A stretch of DNA of 64,000 bases from Metallibacterium scheffleri (GTDB lineage Bacteria; Pseudomonadota; Gammaproteobacteria; Xanthomonadales; Rhodanobacteraceae): contig NZ_LDOS01000002.1 in the NCBI RefSeq assembly GCF_002077135.1, forward strand, positions 124,001 to 188,000, given 5' to 3'. The stretch's first letter is position 1. Each line of letters starts with the position of its first letter. The position numbers and the translations under genes were made by a program. Positions 27,399 to 36,505 of the stretch are shown one piece after another. The notes beneath the pieces were generated by a model that was given only the letters and a program-made list of their open reading frames with translations, had not been told where the DNA came from and ran no database searches.

Positions 27399-27836
27399 CG
27401 GCGTTACCCGGCTTCGTCGGTACTACGAGCCTCTCCGTCACCCCAAGGCGCCCGGCCTGTCCCTCGCGGGCGTCCGGTCGATCATCGCTGACCACGCCAT
27501 GGGGCTTCCCGTGTTGCGCGCGCTTCCCTTGTGTACATGCTGTCGCCACTACCCCGGCGCAGCGGCTGGCGGTCCTGCTTCGCTCATCCCTCCAGCCGTA
27601 TCAGCCTTCCCCGAAAGGGCCATCGGGTCGGCCTGCGCATCGTCCTTTTCGAGGCTTGCTCGGCGTTCACTCGCGTTACGGCCTGTACACTCGCGCTGTC
27701 ACCGTATGTCGTGACACGCTTAACCGAAGGCTTCAGCCATTTCGTTGCCTCCATGACTGCTCCGGTTGCTTCCGGCTGGAGCGGTTGCCGGGTGGGACTT
27801 GCACCCACTGGAAAGCGCCGCCTTCTCACGGCGCAC
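27399..27836 (-). ncRNA. group II intron 5' ribozyme region (domains I-IV part)
   Basis: 438 nt from the 5' splice site GTGCGCC to the maturase start. It holds GC-rich inverted repeats and 'GGGTGCAAGTCCCAC', a motif commonly found near the start of domain I. No protein gene is supported here; an overlapping frame at 27226-27549 is a shadow. Individual domains were not resolved. Confidence 0.6.
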
Positions 27837-27895
27837 ACCCGTAGAAGACATTCGTTACTACCGCTAGAACTAGATGCTTGAGAACGGGTCACACA

Positions 27896-28768
27896 ATGCA
27901 CATCGAAGAAAATTGTGAAACCTTGGACGAATTTTGGGATGCAATTTCGCCGCTCGGGAGACATTTCGGAGACCATCCAAGTGGCAAGGTAACTAACTTT
28001 GTCTACCGGGGCCATGGAAACGCTGATTGGAAGCTAATTCCAAAGATCTACCGATCGGAAGTACTAGCGGACGCTAAACTTGGAATGCAGGTGACACGCA
28101 AAGATTATTCAGGACACTTCTTTTTCGAGTGGGGTCTGCTAGAGAGATTCATGCACTTTTGCGACACGACAGGCCTAGAAATTCCGAACGACTCAACTGA
28201 GTTCCGCAAAATGTTTTCCTGGGCGAGCATGCAGACACGCCATGTTACAAGAACTCACGGATGGCCTGATGATTGGGCCATCCCTTTGATTGCTTTAGCA
28301 CAACATCACGGACTTCCCACGCGGCTGCTTGATTGGACTTACAGCTCTTATGTAGCAGCCTATTTCGCCGCCGAGTCTGCAGTAAGATTAAAACTCAGCG
28401 ACCCGGGTGCTAGGCTCGCGATTTTTGGCTTCGATCTGGATTGCATTCGGTTGGTAGATAGTCTCAAGTACATCACCGTCTCAGGCAGCACTTCGCCTAA
28501 CGTATCGCGCCAAGGTTCTTTGTTTATTTTAGTAGACAATAGCGGCTACATCGGCGACGAGTTTATTCGTGACGTTTCACTTGAGTCGAAAATTAAGGAT
28601 CACCAAAACTCGCTCATTAAGATTACTCTGCCTGCGGCAGAGGCGGCAAATTTATTGTTGCGCTGCCTAAAGTTCGGGCTGTCAGCAGCTACGATGTTCC
28701 CTGGCTACGACGGAGCGGCACGTGCTGTACTGGAAATAAAGGCAGCACAAAACTACGAAGCGTTTTAA
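27896..28768 (+). CDS. FRG-domain protein
   Basis: A 290-residue protein with the FRG signature: 'FVYRGHGNADWKLIPKIYR' (about 36-53) and 'ALAQHHGLPTRLLDWTYSSYVAAYFA' (about 134-158). FRG proteins are named for a conserved F/Y-R-G and are often found in bacterial defence and stress islands; the biochemical activity is unknown. ATG 27896 is preferred; TTG 27878 is in frame. No good Shine-Dalgarno. The gene is strikingly AT-richer than the core chromosome. It lies just 60 bp outside the group II intron and 85 bp before a membrane-protein gene on the same strand, its likely partner. Confidence 0.85.
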   Translation: MHIEENCETLDEFWDAISPLGRHFGDHPSGKVTNFVYRGHGNADWKLIPKIYRSEVLADAKLGMQVTRKDYSGHFFFEWGLLERFMHFCDTTGLEIPNDSTEFRKMFSWASMQTRHVTRTHGWPDDWAIPLIALAQHHGLPTRLLDWTYSSYVAAYFAAESAVRLKLSDPGARLAIFGFDLDCIRLVDSLKYITVSGSTSPNVSRQGSLFILVDNSGYIGDEFIRDVSLESKIKDHQNSLIKITLPAAEAANLLLRCLKFGLSAATMFPGYDGAARAVLEIKAAQNYEAF

Positions 28769-28853
28769 ATGAAATAATCGCATATGATAATCGACATAGG
28801 GCGACTCGTAGCGGCCAGTCAGTGAAAATGCACTCTGACCCGGATTTTGAACG

Positions 28854-29612
28854 ATGAATATCCTCGAGACAATTCTAACTTCTTCATGGCTTGGCACTGT
28901 ACTTGGCGTATTGGGCGTTGTTTTGTCTATTGTTTTTTATCTGCGCTCAAAGAACAACCTAAGAGTTGCCTATTTGCAGACTTGCGAATTATTGATTGGC
29001 GGCGAGGGAGCCTTGCCTGATTCCATGGAAATTAAGTACAAGGGAAATACGGTCTCGCAACTTTGGCGATCTACTTTCGTAATCTGGAATTTGGGGGAAG
29101 TGACAATTGATGGCGATGCAGTAGTTGAATCGGACCCTCTACGAATCCACTTCCAAGGAGATAGCGCAGAAGTTCTCGCGGTGGAAGTGGTTCGAGTAAC
29201 GCGATCGGTCATTGGATTAAAAGCCGCTATTGATGTCAAAAGGAATATTCGCCTGGCATTTGAATATTTAGATCACGGCGATGGCGCGCTCATCTCAGTT
29301 CTGCACACAAGTGGCCGGCCAATACTTTTAGGGTCAATCAAAGGGCTCCCACATGGTATTGAGTATCGCGGATCGGTTGATTCCGGGGGCTTTAAAGTCC
29401 CGCACGGTACTTCTGATGCGGCGCTCTACCTGGCGATGCTTTTGTGGTTGGTTATTGCGACTGCGCTCCACTTTGCAGTCCGCATTTCCATGCACAATTC
29501 CTCCTTGTGGTCAGGAATTGTCGTGGGATGTGTGTTGCTGTACGCAATCGTCAAGGTGATGGCTGCACCCCGTGCGCCGCAGTCGCTCTGGCAGCAGTCA
29601 GGTGATGTCTAG
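28854..29612 (+). CDS. membrane protein with one N- and two C-terminal helices, FRG-gene partner
   Basis: A 252-residue protein that I do not recognise as a named family. It has a transmembrane helix at about 11-30, a ~150-residue beta-rich soluble domain ('STFVIWNLGEVTIDGDAVVESDPLRI'), and two closely spaced helices at 190-209 and 221-236. Such a layout suits a membrane effector or anchor. It follows the FRG gene closely on the same strand and shares its low-GC composition, so the pair probably moved together. A defence role is inferred from context only. Confidence 0.7.
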   Translation: MNILETILTSSWLGTVLGVLGVVLSIVFYLRSKNNLRVAYLQTCELLIGGEGALPDSMEIKYKGNTVSQLWRSTFVIWNLGEVTIDGDAVVESDPLRIHFQGDSAEVLAVEVVRVTRSVIGLKAAIDVKRNIRLAFEYLDHGDGALISVLHTSGRPILLGSIKGLPHGIEYRGSVDSGGFKVPHGTSDAALYLAMLLWLVIATALHFAVRISMHNSSLWSGIVVGCVLLYAIVKVMAAPRAPQSLWQQSGDV

Positions 29613-29991
29613 CTTTTCAACCCGGGTGACAGACTGCTTACCAGCACCGATAGAATCAAGCCGTTCGGCGGTAAGTTTTAAGAGAAATCGGCTTCACCGA
29701 AACCAGGGAAACCGGGGTCTTCAGAGTGCACTTTCCCTGACCGTCTCCTTTGGGCCGGCGGCTGCCGGCCGCACCGCCGGTGTTTTGGAGCACTGGCGTC
29801 GGAGCGATCCGAGTGGCACAATGCGACCCTAAGCAGACTGCGGCGCCCGGGGTGGAATTCTGGTGGCCGGTAGCTCACAGTGTTCGAGCGACGTTGTGCG
29901 CAACATGGGTTCTGGGTGCCTCGGAACGTTGAACGATTTGGCGCTAGGATAGAAGGGGAGATATGTGTGAACTCAGGAGCAGGGGCACTGG
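29613..29991. other. non-coding stretch with dispersed repeat copy C and upstream region of the NERD-kinase-helicase gene
   Basis: 379 bp with no supported gene. It contains repeat copy C (29742-29829). The last 60 bp carry AGGAG (29976-29980) and AGGGGC, the likely ribosome-binding area for ATG 29992. Confidence 0.6.
29742..29829. repeat. dispersed repeat, copy C
   Basis: About 88 bp, near-identical to copy A (21839-21926), including the terminal GCG|ACCC. It is one of the two intact copies that reveal where the group II intron entered copy B. Confidence 0.75.
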
Positions 29992-32900
29992 ATGAAAATA
30001 TTCAACAACGGCCGTGGAATTCACGTTCGTGAGGTTCCTGGGTTAGACAAGCTCAAGGCCCTACCAGACAGTTGGCAGGCATTTACGAACCTCGATCTGT
30101 CGTTGCCGGGAAAAGGCACGCGAGAAATAGACGTGGTTCTCGTAACAGAAGATCGCCTTCTGCTGGTCGATTTGAAGGACTGGAAGGGGCCGATCAGTAG
30201 TCGTGATGGCAATTGGTTCAATGGAAACCGTAGCAACGGTCGATCTCCCGTAGGAAAAATCGCCGAGATCGTGCGCGAACTTCATCCCATCCTAAAGAAA
30301 TCATTATCAGAGCAGGCCAAGAAGGAAGGCTTAATTGATTCCCTGCCCACGCCGATGATCCAGTCGGCAGTAGTGCTGACGAATAGTAAGGACCGGACTC
30401 AGATTGCCGATAATGAGTCAGCGTTCGTCTTCCACATAGATGACTTCGTCAAGGTTGTCCGAAATAAGGATGAAAGAATCAAGGCCTTTGGCCCTGTCTA
30501 TTTCGAAGACTTCACGAGCGAAGCCTGGATACAGCGGCTCAGACGCTTCTTCAATGTGGGTGGTGGAATATTCCAGGTTGGCAAGCGCCATTATGGTGGT
30601 TTTGTAGCGCGTAGTGACACATCCACGTTCCAGCATCCTGGTGAAGTCTATGCTGAGTTCAACGTGGAGGAGTCTGGAATCGACAACTCCTTTGGGCTCT
30701 TGCGCCGCTGGGATTTCTCAAAGGCCGACACGCGATTTCAGACTGAAATTGGCCGCGCGGAAATAGCGGGTCGCGAAAGGAAGGTTATCGCTTGGTTGGA
30801 TGATCGAAATCCTAAATGTGGTGAGTCGATTTTTAAACCAAAGGCGGAGGATCCGGAACGTGGTGTCTCTTACTGGGAAGTTTTCGAGCGCCGACGACGG
30901 ATGAAGCGCCTGAGCGAATTTACTCAGTCGGAGTTCCCTGGTACCACCGCAGGAGAACGCGTCTCCCTGGCGCGACAAGTTCTGTCGGCGGTGGCCCCGA
31001 TTCATGCCTTGAACGCCGCGCACCTGGACTTGGGCGCTCACAGCGTATGGGTGGAGCTACCAAGTACGGTAAGGCTCTCGCACTTGATGGCCGCATCTTT
31101 ACCTGAAGTCCAAACCCTAGGCGAATCTCGGTTTCAGTTCCTTTCAACTACCTGCGTGCCCGAGGACATCCTTGGTGGGCCAGTCGATTTACTTCGCAAG
31201 GATGCATTCCTATTGGGCTGTGTGATTCACGCTTTGTTATTCGGGGAAGTTCCCCGCGGCGAGCCGCCGGAATGGAACAGTGCAATTGATGCCGACGGAG
31301 AGTTCTCGACCCTACACCCATGGTTCGAGAAATGTCTGGACATGGACCAGTCCAATCGGTTCAGTGACGCGGGCAAGATGCTTGAAGCGTTCAACGTTGC
31401 CCTTGTCACGGGCAGTGACGAGAAGTCGACAATCGAGGGGCTTGAGCGTTACCGGACGTTGAAGACGCAGAGGGACGTTTTTAAGGCCTATCCAGAAACG
31501 GAACTTATAAGCGACGATGAACGAGCGATTATCTGGAGAGCGGACTCGGAAGAACAACTTCGCCTCGTAAAGATGTGGCAGTCGCTCGCGCTCGGAAACG
31601 TCGTTAAGGAGCGTTCTAGGATCTTGGCGTTCTTAGATCATGCTCAACAATTGGCAGAGGCCCCGCCTAAGGGATCTGCTCGACTGCTGAGTGTGCATTG
31701 GACCGGCGACGCAATTGTCCTAGTTCAGGAGTATGTCCCCGGTAAAACGCTTGCGGAGAGCCTAGAGTCCGGCTCATTTGGCGAGGCAGCTGCGACGATA
31801 GAGTTCGTCATCCAGCTGATCGATGTAGTTGAGAACCTGCATGGGCGGACGGTGGCTCATGGAGACATAAAACCAGACAACATTGTTGTGGATGAAAGCG
31901 CGGGCAAGCCAATACCCGTTCTCATTGACATAGCCGACTACTCATCCGCCCAGGACGGGTCTCGCCGATCCCGGGCCTATTCACCCGCTTCGGGTGGAAG
32001 ATTCGAGCGAGATCGCTATGCAGTGACAAAGATCGCAGAGGATCTGCTAGCGAGGCTGGACATTCATACGGAAATGGCTCGACGAATCGAAAAGGCCGTC
32101 GAGGAATGTCGCATGGGTCCGCCAGCGAACGGGACATTGCTACCACTGCGCGAGGCTCTCGAATTCGCTACGAAATCACCCATTGAAAGTGAGCTGCCGA
32201 GTTTCACAATCGGGCTTCCTCGCGCTGAGTCTGGCCCGATGCTTCCTGACGAAGGGCAGTTCTGGATAGTTAAGGGCGACAAGCGGCTCAGAATCGTTGG
32301 CGCAGTCGAGGAGATTTCGGTCGAACTAGACGCTAACGGAGCGCCCGCTAAGGCGTGGCGCAACAAACTTGAGCAAGCGCAGGCATCTCGGCTCACAAGG
32401 CAAAAGGTCTGCGGATTTCGCGCAGATCTAGTGATCGAGGGTGGGCGGAGTCAGCTAGAGGCTATTTCGTCGATCCTCGAACTGCCAGAGGTTGCGGCCG
32501 CACTGACCGCGCCACCAGCGCAGATAGAGGACGAAAGCGGGCAAGAGCTGTCTCAAGTCGCCAGTATCGAGGCAAAAGAGGACGAGCTAGTAGAGCGAGA
32601 GCTAGCTGGCGAGGGTGAGACTGCGAGTAGGTTGGATGTGCCGCTATTGTGGGAGCGTTCGATTCGGATCGAAGGTGAACTCAAGACGGAGGTTCTCGCC
32701 TTAGGTGACAGCACGTATCGCTCACAATCGCGTCTCCACGTATTGCCGATTCAGTTATCGGTCGGAGATCTAGATTTCGATCGAAAGGACGTAGTTGCAG
32801 TCGAGCGGCTCGACAGTAGCGGTATTTGGCGCAAGATCGGAGCCCTCGACGTTCAAAAGACGTCCGCGGACGCTTTGGCCATCCACGGTTACGGGGACGG

Positions 32901-34914
32901 CTCCCGAGGTCCCATCGTTCGCGATGGCGACCGTTTACGGTTCCAAAGTCGCATGGAGAACACGAGCTGGCAGCGCCGAGAGGAGGCAACGAGTCGAATT
33001 CTCAGGAGAAACTCCGTTGCTCCTGAACTGCTCGATGCCTTTTATCCGGCCACAGGAAAGTTGCCGCGCGACGTCGCCGTTGAGGTGGAAGAAGAGCTAC
33101 TGGTGGAACGTTATAGGCTCAACCCAACGCAAGTGGCCGCGTTCAAAGGGATCGTCACGCATCGGCCGTTGGGCTTACTACAGGGGCCGCCCGGAACAGG
33201 GAAAACGCGCTTCATTGGTGCGCTGGTGCACTACGCGCTAACTCACGGGCTAGCGCGAAACGTGCTGGTGGCCAGCCAGTCGCATGAGGCTGTCAACAAC
33301 GCGGCAGAGGCAGTACTGACCCTGTTCGGTAAAGACCGAGACTCGCTAAGCATGATTCGGGTTGGTGCCGAGGGCCAAGTTTCCGAATCGTTGAGGCCAT
33401 ATCACGCCGCTGCCGTCGAACGAGCATACAAGGATGACTTTGTCGCGACCCGCGAACTGAGAATGAGCGTCGTTGCGGGATTTCTCGGGTTGAGCCAGGC
33501 CGAATGTGAGGCCGTGATGTTCTTTGAAGACACGGTCCGGCCCATACTGGCCCGTGTCTCTGAGTTGGTCGAGACAAGCAGCGAAGCCGCCCGAATCAAC
33601 TCATTAAAGGAAACTGTGCAACAGCGCCTGCTAGATCGCGGCATCGACGTCAACCTGTCGGAGGTTGAGCCGAGCGAGGTCGAGGACATGGTCACCTCGA
33701 TCTTCTTCTCTAGGCTTCCGAATGAGACTGCTCACAGGGTTGAGCGACTTCGACACATTGCAGAGCTCGGACGGGACATCGTCGGAACCGTCTCTACCTG
33801 GCAGAGGAGTTACGAAACCTTCCTGGCCGGCACCCGGCAAGTAGTCTCGGGCACGTGCGTAGGCCTTGGTCGTTCTTCCTTAGGGCTCACGAAGACAGCC
33901 TTTGATCTCGTGATTGTGGATGAGGCAGCGCGTTGCACTCCGAGCGAGCTGGCGGTTCCGATACAGGCGGGGAAGTGGGTCGTGTTAGTGGGCGACCACG
34001 CGCAACTCGAACCCCAGCATTCTCCCGACGTTGTGGATGCTCTCACGAGGGAGTTGAAGATAGCGGCGGCCGAGGTAGTCAAGAGCGATTTTGAACGCGC
34101 ATTCGAGTCGGCCTACGGCATACGGGCGGGGCATACGCTGAAGAAACAGTATCGAATGCTTCCGCCAATCGGCAGATTGGTTTCCAATTCGTTTTACACA
34201 CGAGCTCTGCAGCACGAGCGGACCACGCCGGAAATTCCTCTGGAGGCCTTGCCGCCTGAGTTGGCGGTTCCGCTCGTGTGGGTGAGTACTGACACGATGG
34301 GCGCCAGTGCATATCAGAGAAGCGGAGGTACTAGGCGGGGGAGTTTGCAGAATGCCGCCGAGGCGGATGTGATCGTCTGGCTGCTTAAGCGATGGTCCGA
34401 ACACGAGTTGTTCTTGAATTGGATCAAGACTTTGCCGGACGGGAAACAGGCGATCGGTGTTATATGCGCGTATGCGGCACAGCTTGAGCTCGTGAGAGGA
34501 AAGCTTCAGTCCGAAAGCCTCCCAGAAGTATTCAGACGTACAATCAAGGTTGACACCATCGACAGCTACCAAGGCAAAGAAAACCTCATCGTGATTCTAT
34601 CGCTGGTTCGAAACAACGCAGATGGAATCAAGGATCGTGGGGCGCCCACAATACAACCAGGTTTTATGGCGAAGAAGAATCGAATCAATGTTGCCCTAAG
34701 TCGGGCGATGGATCGTCTCGTCATCGTGGGTGCAAAGGCAGCATGGAGAGAAGGATCTCCGCTTGGTGCTGTTTCGGCCGGTTTCGACGAAGAAGCCAAA
34801 GGCAATGACGCCATGCTCCTGAACGCGTCCGAGCTTCTGGTTTCGCCAAAATCGGCGAAGAAGGGAAAAGCAAAGGCTGCTAGCCACACCAAGCAAAAGG
34901 TAGGTGGCGCATGA
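29992..34914 (+). CDS. NERD nuclease-pseudokinase-kinase-SF1 helicase fusion, candidate defence protein
   Basis: A 1,640-residue multidomain protein. Residues about 1-130 form a NERD (PD-(D/E)xK-like) nuclease domain with 'TREIDVVLVTEDRLLLVDLKDW' (Asp47, Asp60, Lys62). Residues about 200-480 look like a degenerate protein kinase ('AAHLDLGAHSVWVE' in place of HRDLKxxN). Residues about 500-730 contain a second kinase domain with HGDIKPDN (623-630) and 'VLIDIADYS' for the metal-binding loop. A linker leads to an SF1-type helicase: Walker A GPPGTGKT (1065-1072), VDEAA (1309-1313), 'KKQYRML' and 'TIDSYQGKEN' (about 1522-1531). Kinase plus NERD recalls PglW of type 2 BREX, but no other BREX gene is present. 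The gene overlaps its downstream partner by ATGA. Confidence 0.88.
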   Translation: MKIFNNGRGIHVREVPGLDKLKALPDSWQAFTNLDLSLPGKGTREIDVVLVTEDRLLLVDLKDWKGPISSRDGNWFNGNRSNGRSPVGKIAEIVRELHPILKKSLSEQAKKEGLIDSLPTPMIQSAVVLTNSKDRTQIADNESAFVFHIDDFVKVVRNKDERIKAFGPVYFEDFTSEAWIQRLRRFFNVGGGIFQVGKRHYGGFVARSDTSTFQHPGEVYAEFNVEESGIDNSFGLLRRWDFSKADTRFQTEIGRAEIAGRERKVIAWLDDRNPKCGESIFKPKAEDPERGVSYWEVFERRRRMKRLSEFTQSEFPGTTAGERVSLARQVLSAVAPIHALNAAHLDLGAHSVWVELPSTVRLSHLMAASLPEVQTLGESRFQFLSTTCVPEDILGGPVDLLRKDAFLLGCVIHALLFGEVPRGEPPEWNSAIDADGEFSTLHPWFEKCLDMDQSNRFSDAGKMLEAFNVALVTGSDEKSTIEGLERYRTLKTQRDVFKAYPETELISDDERAIIWRADSEEQLRLVKMWQSLALGNVVKERSRILAFLDHAQQLAEAPPKGSARLLSVHWTGDAIVLVQEYVPGKTLAESLESGSFGEAAATIEFVIQLIDVVENLHGRTVAHGDIKPDNIVVDESAGKPIPVLIDIADYSSAQDGSRRSRAYSPASGGRFERDRYAVTKIAEDLLARLDIHTEMARRIEKAVEECRMGPPANGTLLPLREALEFATKSPIESELPSFTIGLPRAESGPMLPDEGQFWIVKGDKRLRIVGAVEEISVELDANGAPAKAWRNKLEQAQASRLTRQKVCGFRADLVIEGGRSQLEAISSILELPEVAAALTAPPAQIEDESGQELSQVASIEAKEDELVERELAGEGETASRLDVPLLWERSIRIEGELKTEVLALGDSTYRSQSRLHVLPIQLSVGDLDFDRKDVVAVERLDSSGIWRKIGALDVQKTSADALAIHGYGDGSRGPIVRDGDRLRFQSRMENTSWQRREEATSRILRRNSVAPELLDAFYPATGKLPRDVAVEVEEELLVERYRLNPTQVAAFKGIVTHRPLGLLQGPPGTGKTRFIGALVHYALTHGLARNVLVASQSHEAVNNAAEAVLTLFGKDRDSLSMIRVGAEGQVSESLRPYHAAAVERAYKDDFVATRELRMSVVAGFLGLSQAECEAVMFFEDTVRPILARVSELVETSSEAARINSLKETVQQRLLDRGIDVNLSEVEPSEVEDMVTSIFFSRLPNETAHRVERLRHIAELGRDIVGTVSTWQRSYETFLAGTRQVVSGTCVGLGRSSLGLTKTAFDLVIVDEAARCTPSELAVPIQAGKWVVLVGDHAQLEPQHSPDVVDALTRELKIAAAEVVKSDFERAFESAYGIRAGHTLKKQYRMLPPIGRLVSNSFYTRALQHERTTPEIPLEALPPELAVPLVWVSTDTMGASAYQRSGGTRRGSLQNAAEADVIVWLLKRWSEHELFLNWIKTLPDGKQAIGVICAYAAQLELVRGKLQSESLPEVFRRTIKVDTIDSYQGKENLIVILSLVRNNADGIKDRGAPTIQPGFMAKKNRINVALSRAMDRLVIVGAKAAWREGSPLGAVSAGFDEEAKGNDAMLLNASELLVSPKSAKKGKAKAASHTKQKVGGA

Positions 34915-36431
34915 GCGGTACTCGTCGCGTGCTTTCGTTGTCCAAGCCGGCAACAGGAGGCGAACCGGAGCCGACCGACGTTCGAGTACCCGTCGGGATT
35001 TTCGACGTGCAACTTCCGGCCAGACAGTTTGTGGTGAAGTACAAAGCGGCTGAAGTTGGCGATGTGTCGCTAACGACCGAGTTCTTGCTGCGGCTGTTAT
35101 ATTCCGCCGATGGTTTGTCGGAGGAAATTGCGGCAGATTTCTTTGGCTTCAACGCCAACGAAATGGCGTACGTTGTACGTGACGCCGAAGCTCGAGCCTA
35201 TATATCTCGCTCCGATGGGCGCATCTGGCTAACAGATGCCGGCAACGCCCTCTTCAAGGAGGGCGACAAGCCGCAGATCTACGACGTCGTCAAGAAAACG
35301 GAGAGGATTGGATTTGATTTGCTCTCTCTTGCGCCGTGCGATCGTGAGTCCCAATCCGAGTTCGAAAGATCGTTACCTGAGCTTGCAATTCGAGATCCGA
35401 ATCTGGTGGCCAACGCTTCGAGGCATATTCCAGAGTCCTTTCGCAGATTTTACGGAGAAATTTCAAGCCGAAGGGACAGGGAGGCGGTGGATCAACTTAA
35501 GAGGTCCTTGTACTCGGTCGATGATGTAGTCGCTGGCGACCGATTTGCTGCAATCGTCCCGTTCGTCGCCATGGCCTCAGTTCGGCGGCCTAGTGAGCCA
35601 GAGGCGCTTCTGGAGAAGTGGAGAACAGGGCAGGAACTCGCCGACCGAGACCGAGTCGTGCATGGTGTGGCCGAGTTTCTGGAAAATCTGCGGACTCTAA
35701 AGACTCCTGAGGATGCCAACGCGTTCGACGTCTTGGCGACTATCGCGCCAGAGTACCTAAAGGAGTATGTGAATCGCTCTGGTTTTGCGCCGCTTCGCTA
35801 CTTCAAGGCGTTGGCTGGGCGCGCCGGTGAGTTGCGCCGCAATAGACCCACTGTTGGCATTGTTGGAGCGCTATATCAACCTGAGAACGCCGAGCGAATT
35901 GCAACGGCTATCGGCTACGCGAACGATCGCGCGCTTGGCAATGACGACGTCTTCTTGTGGGTCGTGCCGAAGCAGCCGGCATGGGGAGCGTCGCGATCCT
36001 TCCTGGACCTTCTCGAAACGCTCGCAAAGGAAGGCGTTGATATAGACGCTACGGGCAGGAAGATGGAGCGTTCCCCCATCTTAATTGACGAAGGCAAACC
36101 TCAGTGGCGGCTGATCAAAGCTGCTCCCAGAACGTACTGCAGGCCAAATACTGGGGCGATTCCAAGCTCGCTTGAAGTTCTCCTGATTCCACGCAGAGTT
36201 TCCGCCGTTGTCGTTCACGCGCCAATTGGCGAGGATCGTGGATTTCCGATTCCGCTGGGTATTCTCAGCTTTGATGCGACCATTGTTCGCCGCGTTCATC
36301 AGTATCTTACGGATCACCTGCCAGCCGAGGTGACGAAGTACGGTTCAATGGATGGATTTAACGCCCGGAGCTGTCTTGAATGGAGCCAAGATACCGGCGC
36401 GGAAGCTGTTCCGAACTCCGAGACGAGTAAA
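34911..36431 (+). CDS. unknown partner of the NERD-kinase-helicase protein, 3' end overwritten by IS
   Basis: About 507 residues up to the IS1111-type element; the open frame continues to 36509 through IS sequence (from SKKRLPASNG onward). No family recognised. The N-terminal ~120 residues include a likely winged-helix stretch ('LTTEFLLRLLYSADGLSEEIAADFFGF...YISRSDGRIWLTDAGNALF'). The middle is helical, and residues about 305-400 have alternating strands and helices ('PTVGIVGALYQPENAERIATAIGYA'). ATG 34911 overlaps the previous stop (ATGA), so the two are one operon. Whether the native C-terminus is lost or only the stop codon is unclear. Confidence 0.7.
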
Positions 36432-36433
36432 AA

Positions 36434-36504
36434 GAGACTTCCCGCTTCCAACGGCCTCGAGGGCCATGATGGTTTTTACAACCGTCAGCAGAAGGGGAAG
36501 TCTC
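36434..36504 (+). promoter_or_regulatory. inverted repeat that can sequester the transposase ribosome-binding site
   Basis: GAGACTTCCC (36434-36443) is the exact complement of GGGAAGTCTC (36495-36504), which includes the AGGGGAAG Shine-Dalgarno directly before ATG 36506. In a transcript entering from outside the stem would hide the start site. The 51-nt loop holds further small hairpins (GGCC-tcgag-GGCC). Confidence 0.5.
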
Positions 36505-36505
36505 G

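Larger units (their letters stand above)
23200..27836 (-). mobile_element. group II intron with intron-encoded protein, split by an IS21 element
   Basis: Minus-strand group II intron. The 5' end is GTGCGCC (27836 downward, fitting GTGYG) and the 3' end is ...GACTCTAC (ending 23200). Both ends are fixed by comparing the interrupted repeat copy B with intact copies A and C, which read GCG|ACCC without a break. Domain V is at 23314-23346 and the maturase ORF lies upstream of it. About 2.0 kb is intron and about 2.64 kb is the nested IS21-type element. With the maturase split it is probably immobile on its own. Confidence 0.85.

Noticed and set aside
27226-27549. 107-codon minus-strand frame upstream of the intron maturase
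   Set aside because: It falls in the structured 5' part of the group II intron and overlaps the maturase start in another frame.
29992-34914. Assigning the large protein as PglW and the locus as BREX
   Set aside because: It shares NERD and kinase domains with PglW but has a full SF1 helicase, and pglX, pglZ, brxC/pglY and other BREX genes are absent.
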